From: Paracoccaceae bacterium | GTDB taxonomy: Bacteria; Pseudomonadota; Alphaproteobacteria; Rhodobacterales; Rhodobacteraceae | Reading direction: 5' to 3' | DNA: 64,000 nucleotides | Assembly: GCA_013003075.1 (NCBI GenBank) | Contig: JABDLJ010000004.1 | Span: 124,001-188,000, forward strand | Part shown: positions 48,160 through 56,396 of the stretch, piece by piece | Layout of the letters: every line of letters begins with the position of its first letter | Position numbering within the stretch: position 1 is the stretch's first letter | The notes under the pieces: generated by a model | The model's database searches: none | What the model saw: the letters and a program-made list of their open reading frames with translations, nothing else | Told to the model about the DNA's origin: nothing | Translations under genes and position numbers: made by a program

Positions 48160-49565
48160 GCGGGCGCGTCTCGCGGCTGGCGCGCTCGATGCCGTTCCGG
48201 CTGGCGCTGGGTCTGGTGGCGCTCTTTTCGGTGGTCAGCCTGCTCAGCCTCGCTGCCAGCTATTTCGTCACCCAGCGTTCATTCGATCAGACCATGCGGG
48301 CTGATCTTCGGCAGGACATGGCCGGCTTCCGCGCCGCGCCAAGCGCCGGGGCTCTGGCGACGCTGGTCGAGGCCGAGGCGCGCGAGACCGATCCCGAGCG
48401 GCTGGTGCTCAGCTACATCGCGCCCAACCGGCGCCATTTCGGAAACGCGGTGATCGGGCGCGACGAGGACGGCTATCACATTGTTTCGGCCTCGGGCGGC
48501 AATCCCAAGATCAAGGGGCGCTATCTTGCGCTCACCGCCTCGCTCTTCGGCGGCCAGCTGACGATCGCGCGCAGCCGCGACGAGATCGATGCGCTGGGCG
48601 ATGTCTTCACCAACATCCTGGTGCTCAGCCTGATCCCGACGATCCTGATCGCGCTTTCCGGCGGGCTTTACCTGGCGCGGCGCAGCGCCCGGCATGTCGG
48701 CCAGATCGGCCGCACGCTGGACGAGCTGACCGGCGGCAACCTTGGCGCCCGCGTCGGCTCGACCCAGGGCTGGTCGCCCGATATCGTGGATATCGGACAG
48801 AAGCTTGACGAGATGGCGCGCGCGCAAGAAGCCTCGGTGACCGCGATGCGCCAGGTGTCCTCGGACATCGCGCATGATCTGAAGACGCCGATCCAGCGCG
48901 TGTCGGTCTACCTTGACGAGATGTCCCGCAAGGATCTGCCTCAGCCAGAGGCCAACGAGCTTCTGGGCAAGGCGAAGGCCGAGCTGGGCGGCATCGCGTC
49001 GGTGTTCCGCGGCCTGCTGCAAATCTCGCAGATCGAGACCGGCTCGCCCCGATCGCGGTTTTCCGACGTCGATCTTGGCGCTCTGGTACAAACCTTTTGC
49101 GAGATCTACGAGCCTGCCGTCGGAGAGGCGTCGCAAAGCCTGACCTGCACGGTTGATGGTCCGGAGCCTGCCGTTGTTCGGGGCGATCGCGATCTGCTTG
49201 GGCAGGTCCTGGCCAATCTCATCGAGAACGCACTTCGCCACGCCGGGCCGGGGGCCAGGATCGAGATATCCGCGGGCTACGTGGATGGCCGTCCCAGCCT
49301 TTCGGTGTCCGATACCGGCCCCGGCATTCCCGCAGCGGAACGCGATCTGGTGCTGCGACGGCTCTACCGTCTGGACCGAAGCCGCACGACGCCGGGCAAC
49401 GGTCTGGGCCTCAGCCTTGTGGCCAGCGTCATCGCGTTGCACGACGCAGAGCTGGCATTGCTTGGAAATGATCCTGGCCTGCGGGTCGAGATCACCTTTG
49501 CGTTGCCCGGGCGGGGTGACGCGGTTCCGCCCGAGCAAACCCCGCAAGGTCCGGGCGGGGCCTGA
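48156..49565 (+). CDS. Sensor histidine kinase
   Basis: 469 residues. Transmembrane helices at about residues 12-33 and 150-172 (ILVLSLIPTILIALSGGLYL) enclose a periplasmic sensor of ~115 residues. A HAMP linker follows, then the phospho-acceptor His240 in DIAHDLKTPIQRVSVYLDEM and the HATPase domain (N-box VLANLIENALRHAGPGARI, G1 VSDTGPGIP, G2 GNGLGLSLVASVI). It forms a two-component pair with the regulator immediately upstream; the ligand is unknown. Confidence 0.93.
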   Translation: MSGRVSRLARSMPFRLALGLVALFSVVSLLSLAASYFVTQRSFDQTMRADLRQDMAGFRAAPSAGALATLVEAEARETDPERLVLSYIAPNRRHFGNAVIGRDEDGYHIVSASGGNPKIKGRYLALTASLFGGQLTIARSRDEIDALGDVFTNILVLSLIPTILIALSGGLYLARRSARHVGQIGRTLDELTGGNLGARVGSTQGWSPDIVDIGQKLDEMARAQEASVTAMRQVSSDIAHDLKTPIQRVSVYLDEMSRKDLPQPEANELLGKAKAELGGIASVFRGLLQISQIETGSPRSRFSDVDLGALVQTFCEIYEPAVGEASQSLTCTVDGPEPAVVRGDRDLLGQVLANLIENALRHAGPGARIEISAGYVDGRPSLSVSDTGPGIPAAERDLVLRRLYRLDRSRTTPGNGLGLSLVASVIALHDAELALLGNDPGLRVEITFALPGRGDAVPPEQTPQGPGGA

Positions 49566-49600
49566 TACTGGGCGCATTCAGCATTCTGGGCGCATTCAGC
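49565..49600. repeat. 18-bp tandem duplication
   Basis: CTGGGCGCATTCAGC occurs at 49568-49582 and 49586-49600, giving an imperfect 18-base tandem duplication right after the kinase stop. It is non-coding. The rest of the 49566-49743 gap holds nothing else I can name. Confidence 0.7.
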
Positions 49601-49743
49601 GCCGCGCCGCATCGTGTTTGGCCAAGACTGGCGGTTCTGGCACGGGTGATCGGGCCCAAAACCAAGGCGCAACGCCCCGCGTGATCGCAGCTGCGGCTTT
49701 CGGCGGGCCTGCGGCCCGACACAACATCACCGACCGCTGCATA

Positions 49744-50655
49744 TCACCTGAGGCCAAGCGCCGCGGCCTGATCGGCATTCTGCAGCACCTGCGCCAACGC
49801 CAGCGGCATCTGCCACCGGTTCAGCGCGTAGATGTGAAGCGCAGGCGCGCCGTAGGCCACAAGTTGCCGCGCCTGCTCTGCGACGACCGCCATCGCGGCA
49901 AGGCGGCGGGCCTCGCTTTCTTCTTCGAACGCGCCAAAAAGCCGATCAAGCCTGCGCGGGACGCGGGTTTCGTTTGCCATTGCGAATGCCCGGACCCGCG
50001 GCCAGTTCTCCAGCGGCATCAGCCCTGGGATCAGGGGCGCCGTCACCCCGCGGCGCCCGCAGGCGTCAACAAAGCGGGCATACGCCGCAGGATCGAGGAC
50101 GAACTGGCAAATGGCGTCTGTCGCCCCGGCATCGAGCTTTTCCTTCAGGTGATCGATATCGTCGTCCAGCGATCGCGCCTGAGGGTGCTTTTCGGGGTAG
50201 GCGGCGACCGAAATGCGGAAGTCGTGCCGGTCCCTCAGCGCGGCGACAAGCTGTGAAGCGTGGCTGAAGCCGCCCTTCTTCACGGCTTGGTCGGCACTGG
50301 GTGGATCGCCGCGCAGGGCGAGGATCTGCGTGATCCCGTCCTGCCAGAAGCCGTCGGCCAGCCTTAGCGTCTCGGCGCGGCTGTGACCCTGCGCGATCAG
50401 GTGCGCCATCACCGGCCGGCCGCTGATCTGTGCGATCTCAAGCGCCGTCTCGTGCGTACCGGAAGGCGCGCTGCCGCCGGCGCCCATGGTCACCGAGAAC
50501 CCCGCGCTCGCAACGCCGGCAAGGCGGCGCGTGGTCTCTGCCAACGCGCGGCGCCCCTTGGCAGAGCGCGGCGGGTACATCTCGAAGCTCAAAGGCGGCT
50601 TGGCCCCAGGGTCCTGGAACCTGCGCGGCCTTTCGTCCTGTGAGCGAACCTGCAT
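49744..50655 (-). CDS. metF: Methylenetetrahydrofolate reductase (MetF-type)
   Basis: Reduces 5,10-methylene-THF to 5-methyl-THF for methionine synthesis. 303 residues, TIM-barrel flavoprotein. Typical stretches are SFEMYPPRSAKGRRALAET (N-terminal FEFFPP-type strand), GFSVTMGAGGSAPSGTHETALEI, MAHLIAQGHSR, ILALRGDPP and HLKEKLDAGATDAICQFVLD. The ATG at 50655 is preceded by CAAGGATC. It is shorter than some relatives but complete through the C-terminal helix. Confidence 0.88.
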   Translation of the reverse strand: MQVRSQDERPRRFQDPGAKPPLSFEMYPPRSAKGRRALAETTRRLAGVASAGFSVTMGAGGSAPSGTHETALEIAQISGRPVMAHLIAQGHSRAETLRLADGFWQDGITQILALRGDPPSADQAVKKGGFSHASQLVAALRDRHDFRISVAAYPEKHPQARSLDDDIDHLKEKLDAGATDAICQFVLDPAAYARFVDACGRRGVTAPLIPGLMPLENWPRVRAFAMANETRVPRRLDRLFGAFEEESEARRLAAMAVVAEQARQLVAYGAPALHIYALNRWQMPLALAQVLQNADQAAALGLR

Positions 50656-51015
50656 GATCCTTGTCCCGATTTGCCCCGGCCAGCCTGCGGGCGCCCAAAG
50701 CGTCCGCAGGGCAATGCCCCTGCTTGCTTCGCGCGGCATCAAGCCCGCTTTCCGGGAACATATTGTCAGAGCGGCCGGCACCGCGCCACCGCCAAGAAAC
50801 CGCCAAGCCACCGCCAAGGCACCGCTAAGGCACCCCCAAGGCACCCCCAAAGGCACCCCCAGGGGTGCTGTCGGGGCGAAACGCGCCCCTTGGGCCGGTT
50901 TGATCTGGGTCACAGACGCGCCGCGCCCGCGCCGTGTAGACTTGGCTTGAAGCGAGCGCACGACCGGCCGCAGAGCCGGCCGCGTGGCGAACAGGGAACA
51001 GGGGGAGGATGCAAA
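50656..51015. other. Intergenic region with divergent promoters and a tandem repeat
   Basis: 360 bases between the divergent metF and CBS-domain genes, with no supported gene. It contains seven 11-bp repeat units at 50786-50863 (listed separately). TTGTCAGA near 50763 could be part of a promoter; no clear -10 is seen. Confidence 0.5.
50786..50863. repeat. Seven 11-bp tandem repeats, (G/C)CACC(G/C)CCAAG
   Basis: Units begin at 50786, 50797, 50808, 50819, 50830, 50841 and 50853. The first three or four read CCACCGCCAAG/AAACCGCCAAG/GCACCGCTAAG and the later ones GCACCCCCAAG. Six are exactly 11 bases and one has a single inserted A. The period matches one DNA helical turn, so a protein could contact every unit on the same face. 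Confidence 0.85.
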
Positions 51016-51429
51016 GTGACCGTCAAGATCGCCGAGCTGATGGCAAAACGGGTCATCACGTCCAGGCCGCACGAAACCGTGGGTCATGTCCGCGACAAGA
51101 TGCAGCGCAGCAAAGTGCATTCGATCCCGATCGTCGGTCCGCAAAATGAGCCGCTGGGGATCGTCACGACCGCGGATCTGGCGCGCCGCGTCAAGGACAG
51201 CTCTCCCGTCAGCCGCATCATGACCCGCGATATCGTGGTGGTACCGGCCTATAACGATGTCAGCGTCGCGGCCCGGATCATGCGCAAGCACAAGATCCAC
51301 CACGTGATCGTCACGCACGAAAAACAGGTGGTCGGGCTGATCAGTTCGTTCGATCTTCTGAAGCTTCTGGAGGGCAAGCGGTTCGTCATGTCGAACGCGC
51401 CGACCCCGCCGAAGAACAAACGGGCATGA
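51016..51429 (+). CDS. CBS-pair domain protein
   Basis: 137 residues made almost wholly of two CBS motifs (IAELMAKRVITSRPHETVGHVRDKMQRSKVHSIPIVGPQNEPLGIVTTADLARRV; second from VSRIMTRDIVVVPAYNDVSVAARIMRKHKIHHVIV). Such domains bind adenosine nucleotides and regulate partners or act alone. GTG start at 51016 after the strong GGGGGAGGAT box (51001-51009). A 145-base gap separates it from the next operon, and no fused effector domain is present. Confidence 0.88.
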   Translation: MTVKIAELMAKRVITSRPHETVGHVRDKMQRSKVHSIPIVGPQNEPLGIVTTADLARRVKDSSPVSRIMTRDIVVVPAYNDVSVAARIMRKHKIHHVIVTHEKQVVGLISSFDLLKLLEGKRFVMSNAPTPPKNKRA

Positions 51430-51574
51430 GGGCGCGCGCGCGGATCTGTCCGATCGGCTTGGCCGCATCGACGCAAGCGCGCTGGCTCGCCCGTGCAATT
51501 GCCTGCGCCGTGCGGCCCGCCACGCCGGCGGGGCGCCATCGGTCAAACCCGACCGAACCTTAGGAGGGAAACCC

Positions 51575-52201
51575 GTGACCACAGCTTCAGCCTCGGATCC
51601 ATCACCGGCGACGCATCTTGAAAAGCTCGATGTGAGCCGGCCCATCTGGGACCAGTTCTTCACCGTCGCTCCGCTTGTGCTCGTCGGTACGCGCGAAGCC
51701 GATGGCGGCAACGATCTTGCGCCCAAGCACATGGTCACGCCGATGGGCTGGCAAAACTACTTCGGTTTTGTCTGCACGCCGCGCCACGGCACGTATCAGA
51801 ACATCAAGCGCGACGGCGTCTTCGCGGTGACCTATCCCAGACCGGCGCAGTGGCTTGAGACCAGCCTGACGGCCTCGCCGCGCTGCGAGGACGACAGCAA
51901 GCCGCAATTGCAGCTTATGCACACCCACCGGTCGGGCCGTGTCGATTGCCCGGTCGTCGAGGACGGGTACCTGTACCTGGAATGCGAGATCGATCGCTTC
52001 GTCGACGACTTCGGCGTCAATAGCCTGATCGTCGGCAAGATCGTCGCCGCCGAGATCGACCGCGCCTTCCTGCGCGCCGTCGAGCGTGACGATCAGGATC
52101 TTTTGCGCGACGCGCCGCTTCTGGCCTATGTCAGCCCGGGACGGTTCGCGACCATTCAGGACACGCTGGCCTTTCCGATGCCCAAAGGCATGAAGAAATG
52201 A
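51575..52201 (+). CDS. Flavin-reductase-like FMN-binding split-barrel protein
   Basis: 208 residues. The flavin reductase domain spans residues ~28-180: LVLVGTREADGGNDLAPKHMVTPMGWQNYFGFVCTPRHGTYQNIKRDGVFAVTYP, then ECEIDRFVDDFGVNSLIVGKIV. GTG start after TAGGAGGGAA. The stop overlaps the next start by 4 bases (ATGA). The reaction is unknown; related enzymes reduce flavin for a partner oxygenase or bind FMN to act on other substrates, but no oxygenase gene is nearby. Confidence 0.85.
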   Translation: MTTASASDPSPATHLEKLDVSRPIWDQFFTVAPLVLVGTREADGGNDLAPKHMVTPMGWQNYFGFVCTPRHGTYQNIKRDGVFAVTYPRPAQWLETSLTASPRCEDDSKPQLQLMHTHRSGRVDCPVVEDGYLYLECEIDRFVDDFGVNSLIVGKIVAAEIDRAFLRAVERDDQDLLRDAPLLAYVSPGRFATIQDTLAFPMPKGMKK

Positions 52202-53406
52202 CCGCCGCCGAGGTTCAGCTGGCGGCGGACAAACGTCCCGGCGGGCGCGAGATTCTCGACCATCTGCAATCGCGCAAGGACGAGTTCGTCGCCTTTCTGG
52301 AAAAGCTGACGCGGGTGGAATCGCCTTCGCTGGTGCCCGAAAGCCAGGCGCCGGCGCGGGCCATCATCGCCGACCGGCTCGAGGCGGGCGGCTTTCGCAC
52401 GCGGCGGCTGTCGGGCAAGCGCAACGGCGGAAACCTTTTTGCCCGTCCAGACAAACGGCCCCGCGGCGCGCCGGTGCAACTTCTGATCGGGCACTACGAC
52501 ACGGTCTGGCCGCTTGGCACCTTGAAAGAGATGCCGTTCGAAGTGGACGGCAATACCGTGCGCGGCCCGGGCGTCTACGACATGAAAGGCGGCATCACCC
52601 AGATCGTCTTCGCGCTGGAGGCGCTGTCGCATTTCGGGATCAGCCCGCCGCTTGCGCCGGTCATCTACGCCAATTCCGATGAAGAGATCGGCAGCCGCGA
52701 ATCCACCCGCCACATCCGCCAGCTTGCGCGCTGCGCCCGCCGCGCCTTCGTGCTGGAGCCGTCATTGGGCCGCGAGGGTCGGCTGAAGACCGCGCGCAAG
52801 GGCGTGGGCCGCTTCACCGTGACCATCAGGGGGCAGGCTGCGCATGCCGGGCTCGATCCCGACAAGGGTGCCAGCGCCATCCTGGAGCTGTCGCACGTGG
52901 TGCAGGCGCTCTTTGCCCTGAATGACGCCGAGCGCGGGGTGACTGTGAACGTCGGCATGATCGAAGGCGGGTTGCGGCCCAATGTCGTGGCGCCGCAAAG
53001 CGGCGCTGTGGTCGATGTTCGGGTGCGCACGCGGGACGATGCAGAGAGCGTCACCAAAGCGATCCATGGACTGAAGCCCGTTGTGCCGGGCACCAGCCTT
53101 GAGATCGAAGGCGCGATCGGCCGCCCCGCGCTGGAGCCGACGCCGCGCAACCGTGCGCTTTGGCGCATCGCAAAAGAGCTGTCCTCGGAGCTTGATCTCG
53201 ACCTGCAGGAAGGGCTGGCCGGCGGCGGATCCGACGGCAATACCACAAGCCTTTACACAGCGACGCTCGATGGGCTTGGCCCGGTGGGCGATGGCGCCCA
53301 TGCCCCGCACGAGTTTCTGTACCTCGATGAAACGCTGCAGCGCACAGCGCTTCTGGCGCTGCTGCTTCTGGCGCCGCCCGGAGAGACAAAGGAGACCCAT
53401 GCATGA
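52198..53406 (+). CDS. M20 family metallopeptidase (glutamate carboxypeptidase-like)
   Basis: 402 residues. Di-zinc carboxypeptidase fold: LIGHYDTVWPLGTL (metal-binding His/Asp), GPGVYDMKGGITQIVFALEAL, ANSDEEIGSRESTR (catalytic and metal-binding glutamates), a dimerisation lid domain with GQAAHAGLDPDKGASAI, and GGGSDGNTT...VGDGAHAPHEFLYL. This is closest to the CPG2 branch, which removes C-terminal glutamate from folate-like or peptide substrates. No signal peptide, so cytoplasmic. Coupled by 4-base overlaps to both neighbours. Confidence 0.9.
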   Translation: MTAAEVQLAADKRPGGREILDHLQSRKDEFVAFLEKLTRVESPSLVPESQAPARAIIADRLEAGGFRTRRLSGKRNGGNLFARPDKRPRGAPVQLLIGHYDTVWPLGTLKEMPFEVDGNTVRGPGVYDMKGGITQIVFALEALSHFGISPPLAPVIYANSDEEIGSRESTRHIRQLARCARRAFVLEPSLGREGRLKTARKGVGRFTVTIRGQAAHAGLDPDKGASAILELSHVVQALFALNDAERGVTVNVGMIEGGLRPNVVAPQSGAVVDVRVRTRDDAESVTKAIHGLKPVVPGTSLEIEGAIGRPALEPTPRNRALWRIAKELSSELDLDLQEGLAGGGSDGNTTSLYTATLDGLGPVGDGAHAPHEFLYLDETLQRTALLALLLLAPPGETKETHA

Positions 53407-54413
53407 ACCGTCCGTTTTTCACCACCGTCACCCGCATCGCCGATTTTGAAACGCGCCCCTTCGAGGTGGCTGACCTGCCGCGCCCGCAATGGGCGGCTGG
53501 TGACTACGTTCTGTGCGAGGTGCGGGGCCGGCCCGGACCGCTCTACGTCATCGAACGGCCTTCGGGGCGGATGTGCCAGGTTTTCGAAGGCGATCTCGTC
53601 GTCGGCGCCTTCGGGGTACGCGCCGCGACGCTGGAAGGCGTCGGAAGCTGGGCGGATATCGGCGAGGACGGCGCCCTGCATGCGCTGACCAGCGCCGGGC
53701 TGTTTGGAAAGGCGACCTCTGTCTCGCCGCTGTTGCCGCCGCTGATGGATCTTCAGTATCGCGGCCACCTGGTGCGCGAGGGCAAGCTGAATATGAGGGA
53801 TTTCTGTCCGCCCGTCGACGTCCTGCCGCTTCAGATGCCGGTGATCTTGCTGATCGGAACCTCGATGTCGTCGGGCAAGACCACCTCTGGGCGGGTGATC
53901 GTCCATGAGCTGGCCAAGCTTGGCCTCAAGGTCGCGGCGGCCAAGCTGACCGGGGCCGCGCGCTTTCGCGATATGCTCAGCTGGAAGGACGCGGGCGCCG
54001 CGCAGGTCTTCGATTTCGTCGATGTGGGGCTGCCCTCAACCGTTTGCCCGCCAGAGGAATTCACCGGCCTGTTGCAGCAGCTGCTCTCGCAGATCTCCGC
54101 GACCGGCGCCGATGTGCTGGTGGCCGAGGCCGGCGCTTCGCCGCTGGAGCCCTATAACGGCTCGGTGGCGATGGAGATGATCGATGACCAGGCGAAGATG
54201 CTTGTCCTTTCGGCCTCCGATCCCTACGCGGTACTTGGCGTTCAGCATGCGTTTTCGCGCAAGCCCGATCTGGTCTGCGGACCGGCGTCGAACACCGAGG
54301 CGGCGATCGAGCTTGTGGACAAGCTTTGCGGCGTGCCTGCGCTGAACCTGATGCGGCGGCGCTCGCGGCCCAAGCTGGTGGAGCTTTTGAAGGACCGTCT
54401 TGGTCTCGATTGA
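53403..54413 (+). CDS. P-loop protein of unknown function (MobB/BioD/DUF1611-like)
   Basis: 336 residues. An N-terminal domain (residues ~1-140) has no family I recognise (GDYVLCEVRGRPGPLYVIERPSGRM...FEGDLVVGAFGVRAATLEGVGSW). A P-loop NTPase domain then starts at VILLIGTSMSSGKTTSGRVIVHELAKLG, followed by AKLTGAARFRDMLSWKDAG and GADVLVAEAGASPLEPYNGS, with a late SKPDLVCGPASNTEAAIEL. The fold class resembles BioD, MobB or the DUF1611 C-terminal domain, all of which phosphorylate or ligate small molecules, but the subfamily is unclear. Third gene of the operon. Confidence 0.7.
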   Translation: MNRPFFTTVTRIADFETRPFEVADLPRPQWAAGDYVLCEVRGRPGPLYVIERPSGRMCQVFEGDLVVGAFGVRAATLEGVGSWADIGEDGALHALTSAGLFGKATSVSPLLPPLMDLQYRGHLVREGKLNMRDFCPPVDVLPLQMPVILLIGTSMSSGKTTSGRVIVHELAKLGLKVAAAKLTGAARFRDMLSWKDAGAAQVFDFVDVGLPSTVCPPEEFTGLLQQLLSQISATGADVLVAEAGASPLEPYNGSVAMEMIDDQAKMLVLSASDPYAVLGVQHAFSRKPDLVCGPASNTEAAIELVDKLCGVPALNLMRRRSRPKLVELLKDRLGLD

Positions 54414-54771
54414 CCCGCTTCACCGGCCGTAGGACCTCGCAGTGCGCAAGCCGTCTTGCAGTCGGCCATGGCTTGAGCGGATCCTGCTGCGGCCGCCGCG
54501 CAGGCCGCCCGAAGCGCCGCATCGGCTCTGATCCTCACATTGGCACCACGATTGACTGGCCCGGGGGCCGTTTGGCAGCGCTGGAAGGCGCGGCGCTGGG
54601 CGCAGCGGCACCTGCGCGGGGCCTAACGGTGCGCAAAGTGCCGCTTTGTTGCAACGCCAGCATGAACTCGATGTAGTGCCGCGTGGCACATATTGCGGGT
54701 GGCACGCAATTGGATTACCAGATCGGCCATGTTGAGGATGCGGCGCCGCGCGCCGCGAAAGGGCTGTAAAA
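54414..54771. other. 358-base gap with no supported feature
   Basis: Between the P-loop gene and the secreted-protein gene. TGGCAC occurs twice 16 bases apart (around 54683 and 54699) but does not match sigma-54 spacing. No gene, repeat or strong terminator was found. Confidence 0.4.
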
Positions 54772-55302
54772 ATGAAAAGAACACTGAAATCCACTGCCGC
54801 TGCCATGTGCGCGGCCACCGCTGTGCTGGCTGCCGGCTCGGTCTTCGCGGGATCTGCAAATCCCGGGACCAATACTGAAAACCTGACCCGTACACAGGCT
54901 CTGAAAATTCGCCTGCCCTATGGCATGTGCGATTTCGACAATCAGGTTCCGACTTTCGTCGTCGACAAACTGAGCGAGCGCCGGGACTGGAACAAGCTTG
55001 TCGCCTACATGGTGGCGAACTGCCCTGAGCTTGGTTTGCCGCTGGCGGATGCGGCCACGGCATCGATCGCGGCGCCTGGGTCCGACAACGGCAGCGGCAC
55101 CGATGGGACCGTCGGCGCCGCGGATCCCTCGGCCGCAACGCCGGGCGCTTCGGGCGATAATCCCGGCCGCAATCCGGGTGTCGGTTCGGGCGGCCCGTCC
55201 ACGAGCGGGCCGGCCGGCGATGACGACGATGGCAACAATGGCCACGGCAACGATGCCGACGGCCAAGATGAAAGCAATCCGGGCAAAAGCCGCGAGAACT
55301 GA
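54772..55302 (+). CDS. Secreted Asp/Gly-rich protein, unknown
   Basis: 176 residues with a clear signal peptide (MKRTLKSTAAAMCAATAVLAA, AGSVFAG; cleavage about residue 26). A short folded part (LTRTQALKIRLPYGMCDFDNQVPTFVVDKLSERRDWNKLVAYMVANCPEL, two cysteines that could pair) follows, then a Gly/Asp/Asn/Ser-rich tail (TSGPAGDDDDGNNGHGNDADGQ). Such tails can bind calcium or act as linkers, but there is no RTX nonapeptide repeat. The ribosome site is weak (AAAGGG). It converges with a transglutaminase-like cysteine peptidase gene; a protease-substrate link is conceivable but unproven. Confidence 0.65.
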   Translation: MKRTLKSTAAAMCAATAVLAAGSVFAGSANPGTNTENLTRTQALKIRLPYGMCDFDNQVPTFVVDKLSERRDWNKLVAYMVANCPELGLPLADAATASIAAPGSDNGSGTDGTVGAADPSAATPGASGDNPGRNPGVGSGGPSTSGPAGDDDDGNNGHGNDADGQDESNPGKSREN

Positions 55303-55317
55303 TGCGCTGACGGGGCT

Positions 55318-55941
55318 TCAGCCCCCGAGAATTCCGCCTCGTAGAACGGCCGACCACTGGCCCGGAGAGGCGGGATTTTGCATCCGCAGAAAGGTGTAGC
55401 CGGTCTCGCGCCAGCCGACGATCCGGTTGGTAAGGTTGTCCAGGATGTAGTCGCCGGCATCGGTGCGCAGCACCAAGACCGCGTGCGGGTTTTGCGCGCG
55501 GTCCAGCACCGTTGCGATCAAGAGCCGCTCGGGCACAACGCCCCCGGCGATCAGCGCCTGTTTCTTGGCCAGGGCGAAATCCTCGCAATCGCCGCCGCGC
55601 GCCGTGGGCAGGGCCCAGTATTCGGCGCGGCGGTATTGCTCGTCATCAGCGATCTCTCGCGTGCTGCGGTTGATACTGCGGTTCAACTTCTCGGCAAGAA
55701 CAAGAACGTCGCGGCCAAGCGATGTGGTGCGCCCGCTTTTTGCGCAGGCCCAGTCATACCGCGCACAAACGCCGGAAAACCCGTTTGGCGCATCGACGCT
55801 GCGCACCGCTTTGAGGTGAGGCTGGTTTTCGCTGGCCCGAGCCGGTTCGCTTGTGCCTGCCAGGCAAACGGCAAGAGCCGCTGCCAGCGATACGCGCGCC
55901 GCTTGGCGCAAGGCTGCATAGGAAAGGCCCCTGATCCGCAT
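55318..55941 (-). CDS. Bacterial transglutaminase-like cysteine peptidase (BTLCP)
   Basis: 207 residues. Signal peptide (LSYAALRQAARVSLAAALAV, ending about residue 38), then the papain/transglutaminase-type core: catalytic Cys in ARGGDCEDFALAKKQALI, His in NPHAVLVLRTDAGDYILDNL, with the Asp in LDNLT. Related periplasmic proteases include LapG, which cleaves surface adhesins, but no adhesin is encoded here. ATG 55941. Genes facing it on both sides are the Asp/Gly-rich secreted protein (convergent) and the ATP-grasp operon (divergent). Confidence 0.88.
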   Translation of the reverse strand: MRIRGLSYAALRQAARVSLAAALAVCLAGTSEPARASENQPHLKAVRSVDAPNGFSGVCARYDWACAKSGRTTSLGRDVLVLAEKLNRSINRSTREIADDEQYRRAEYWALPTARGGDCEDFALAKKQALIAGGVVPERLLIATVLDRAQNPHAVLVLRTDAGDYILDNLTNRIVGWRETGYTFLRMQNPASPGQWSAVLRGGILGG

Positions 55942-56396
55942 TCCCCAAAGCTGGCCGACGAAAGGGCAGGGAATTGGGCGCGGGCAAGGCGACACTGGGG
56001 CACAGATCATCCGCCGCGTCAGGCAAGGCGGCGCTTGGCGTACCGATGCCTTCGCGATGCGCTGACCGATCGCGACGCCGGCTCGGCAAGACCGATGGGA
56101 CCCTCCGGCCAGGCAAGCTTGGTCCCCATCGGTGGCCGTTGCAGAAGCCCGCCCGCGATTTCGCCGCCGGAATAGGCACAATCGCTCGATTTTCAGCTTC
56201 GGATGCCAAATCCCGCGACAGTGCGCGTATTGGCGGCTTGATCATTGGTGGCCGGCTTTGGCCCGGGTTAGGCTTGCGTGGCTGACAACCACGGCGGGGT
56301 AGCGCGGGGCGGGCTTGCCGTGGGAAGGGTGGCGCTGCGCCGGTGCGGCGGCGCCCGAACTTGACATCCCAAGCCCGCTGAACTCAGACTTTTTCG
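55942..56396. other. 455-base divergent intergenic region
   Basis: Between the BTLCP and ATP-grasp genes, without a supported gene. An imperfect inverted repeat lies at 56091-56133 (listed separately) and a TTGACA hexamer at 56361-56366 is a candidate -35 element for the ATP-grasp operon. Short ORFs present lack ribosome sites. Confidence 0.45.
56091..56133. promoter_or_regulatory. Inverted repeat, possible operator or structured RNA
   Basis: ACCGATGGGACC (56091-56102) and GGTCCCCATCGGT (56121-56133) are reverse complements except for one extra G, around an 18-base loop. It lies about 300 bases upstream of the ATP-grasp operon and 150 from the BTLCP start. Confidence 0.35.

Noticed and set aside
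50786-50863. Tandem repeats considered as a CRISPR array
   Set aside because: Eleven-base units without spacers and no cas genes; a simple tandem repeat.
49744-51738. 664-codon extension of the metF frame upstream to 51738
   Set aside because: The extra ~360 residues lie over the CBS-domain gene and the repeat array and do not look like protein; the ATG at 50655 with AAGGA is the real start.
54683-54713. TGGCAC repeated before the secreted-protein gene, resembling sigma-54 promoters
   Set aside because: The spacing to a TTGC element is 3-4 bases instead of 5, so neither copy fits a sigma-54 promoter.
55942-56396. Possible precursor peptide for the ATP-grasp operon
   Set aside because: The short ORFs here (for example a 26-codon frame in the inverted repeat) have no ribosome sites and no leader/core pattern.
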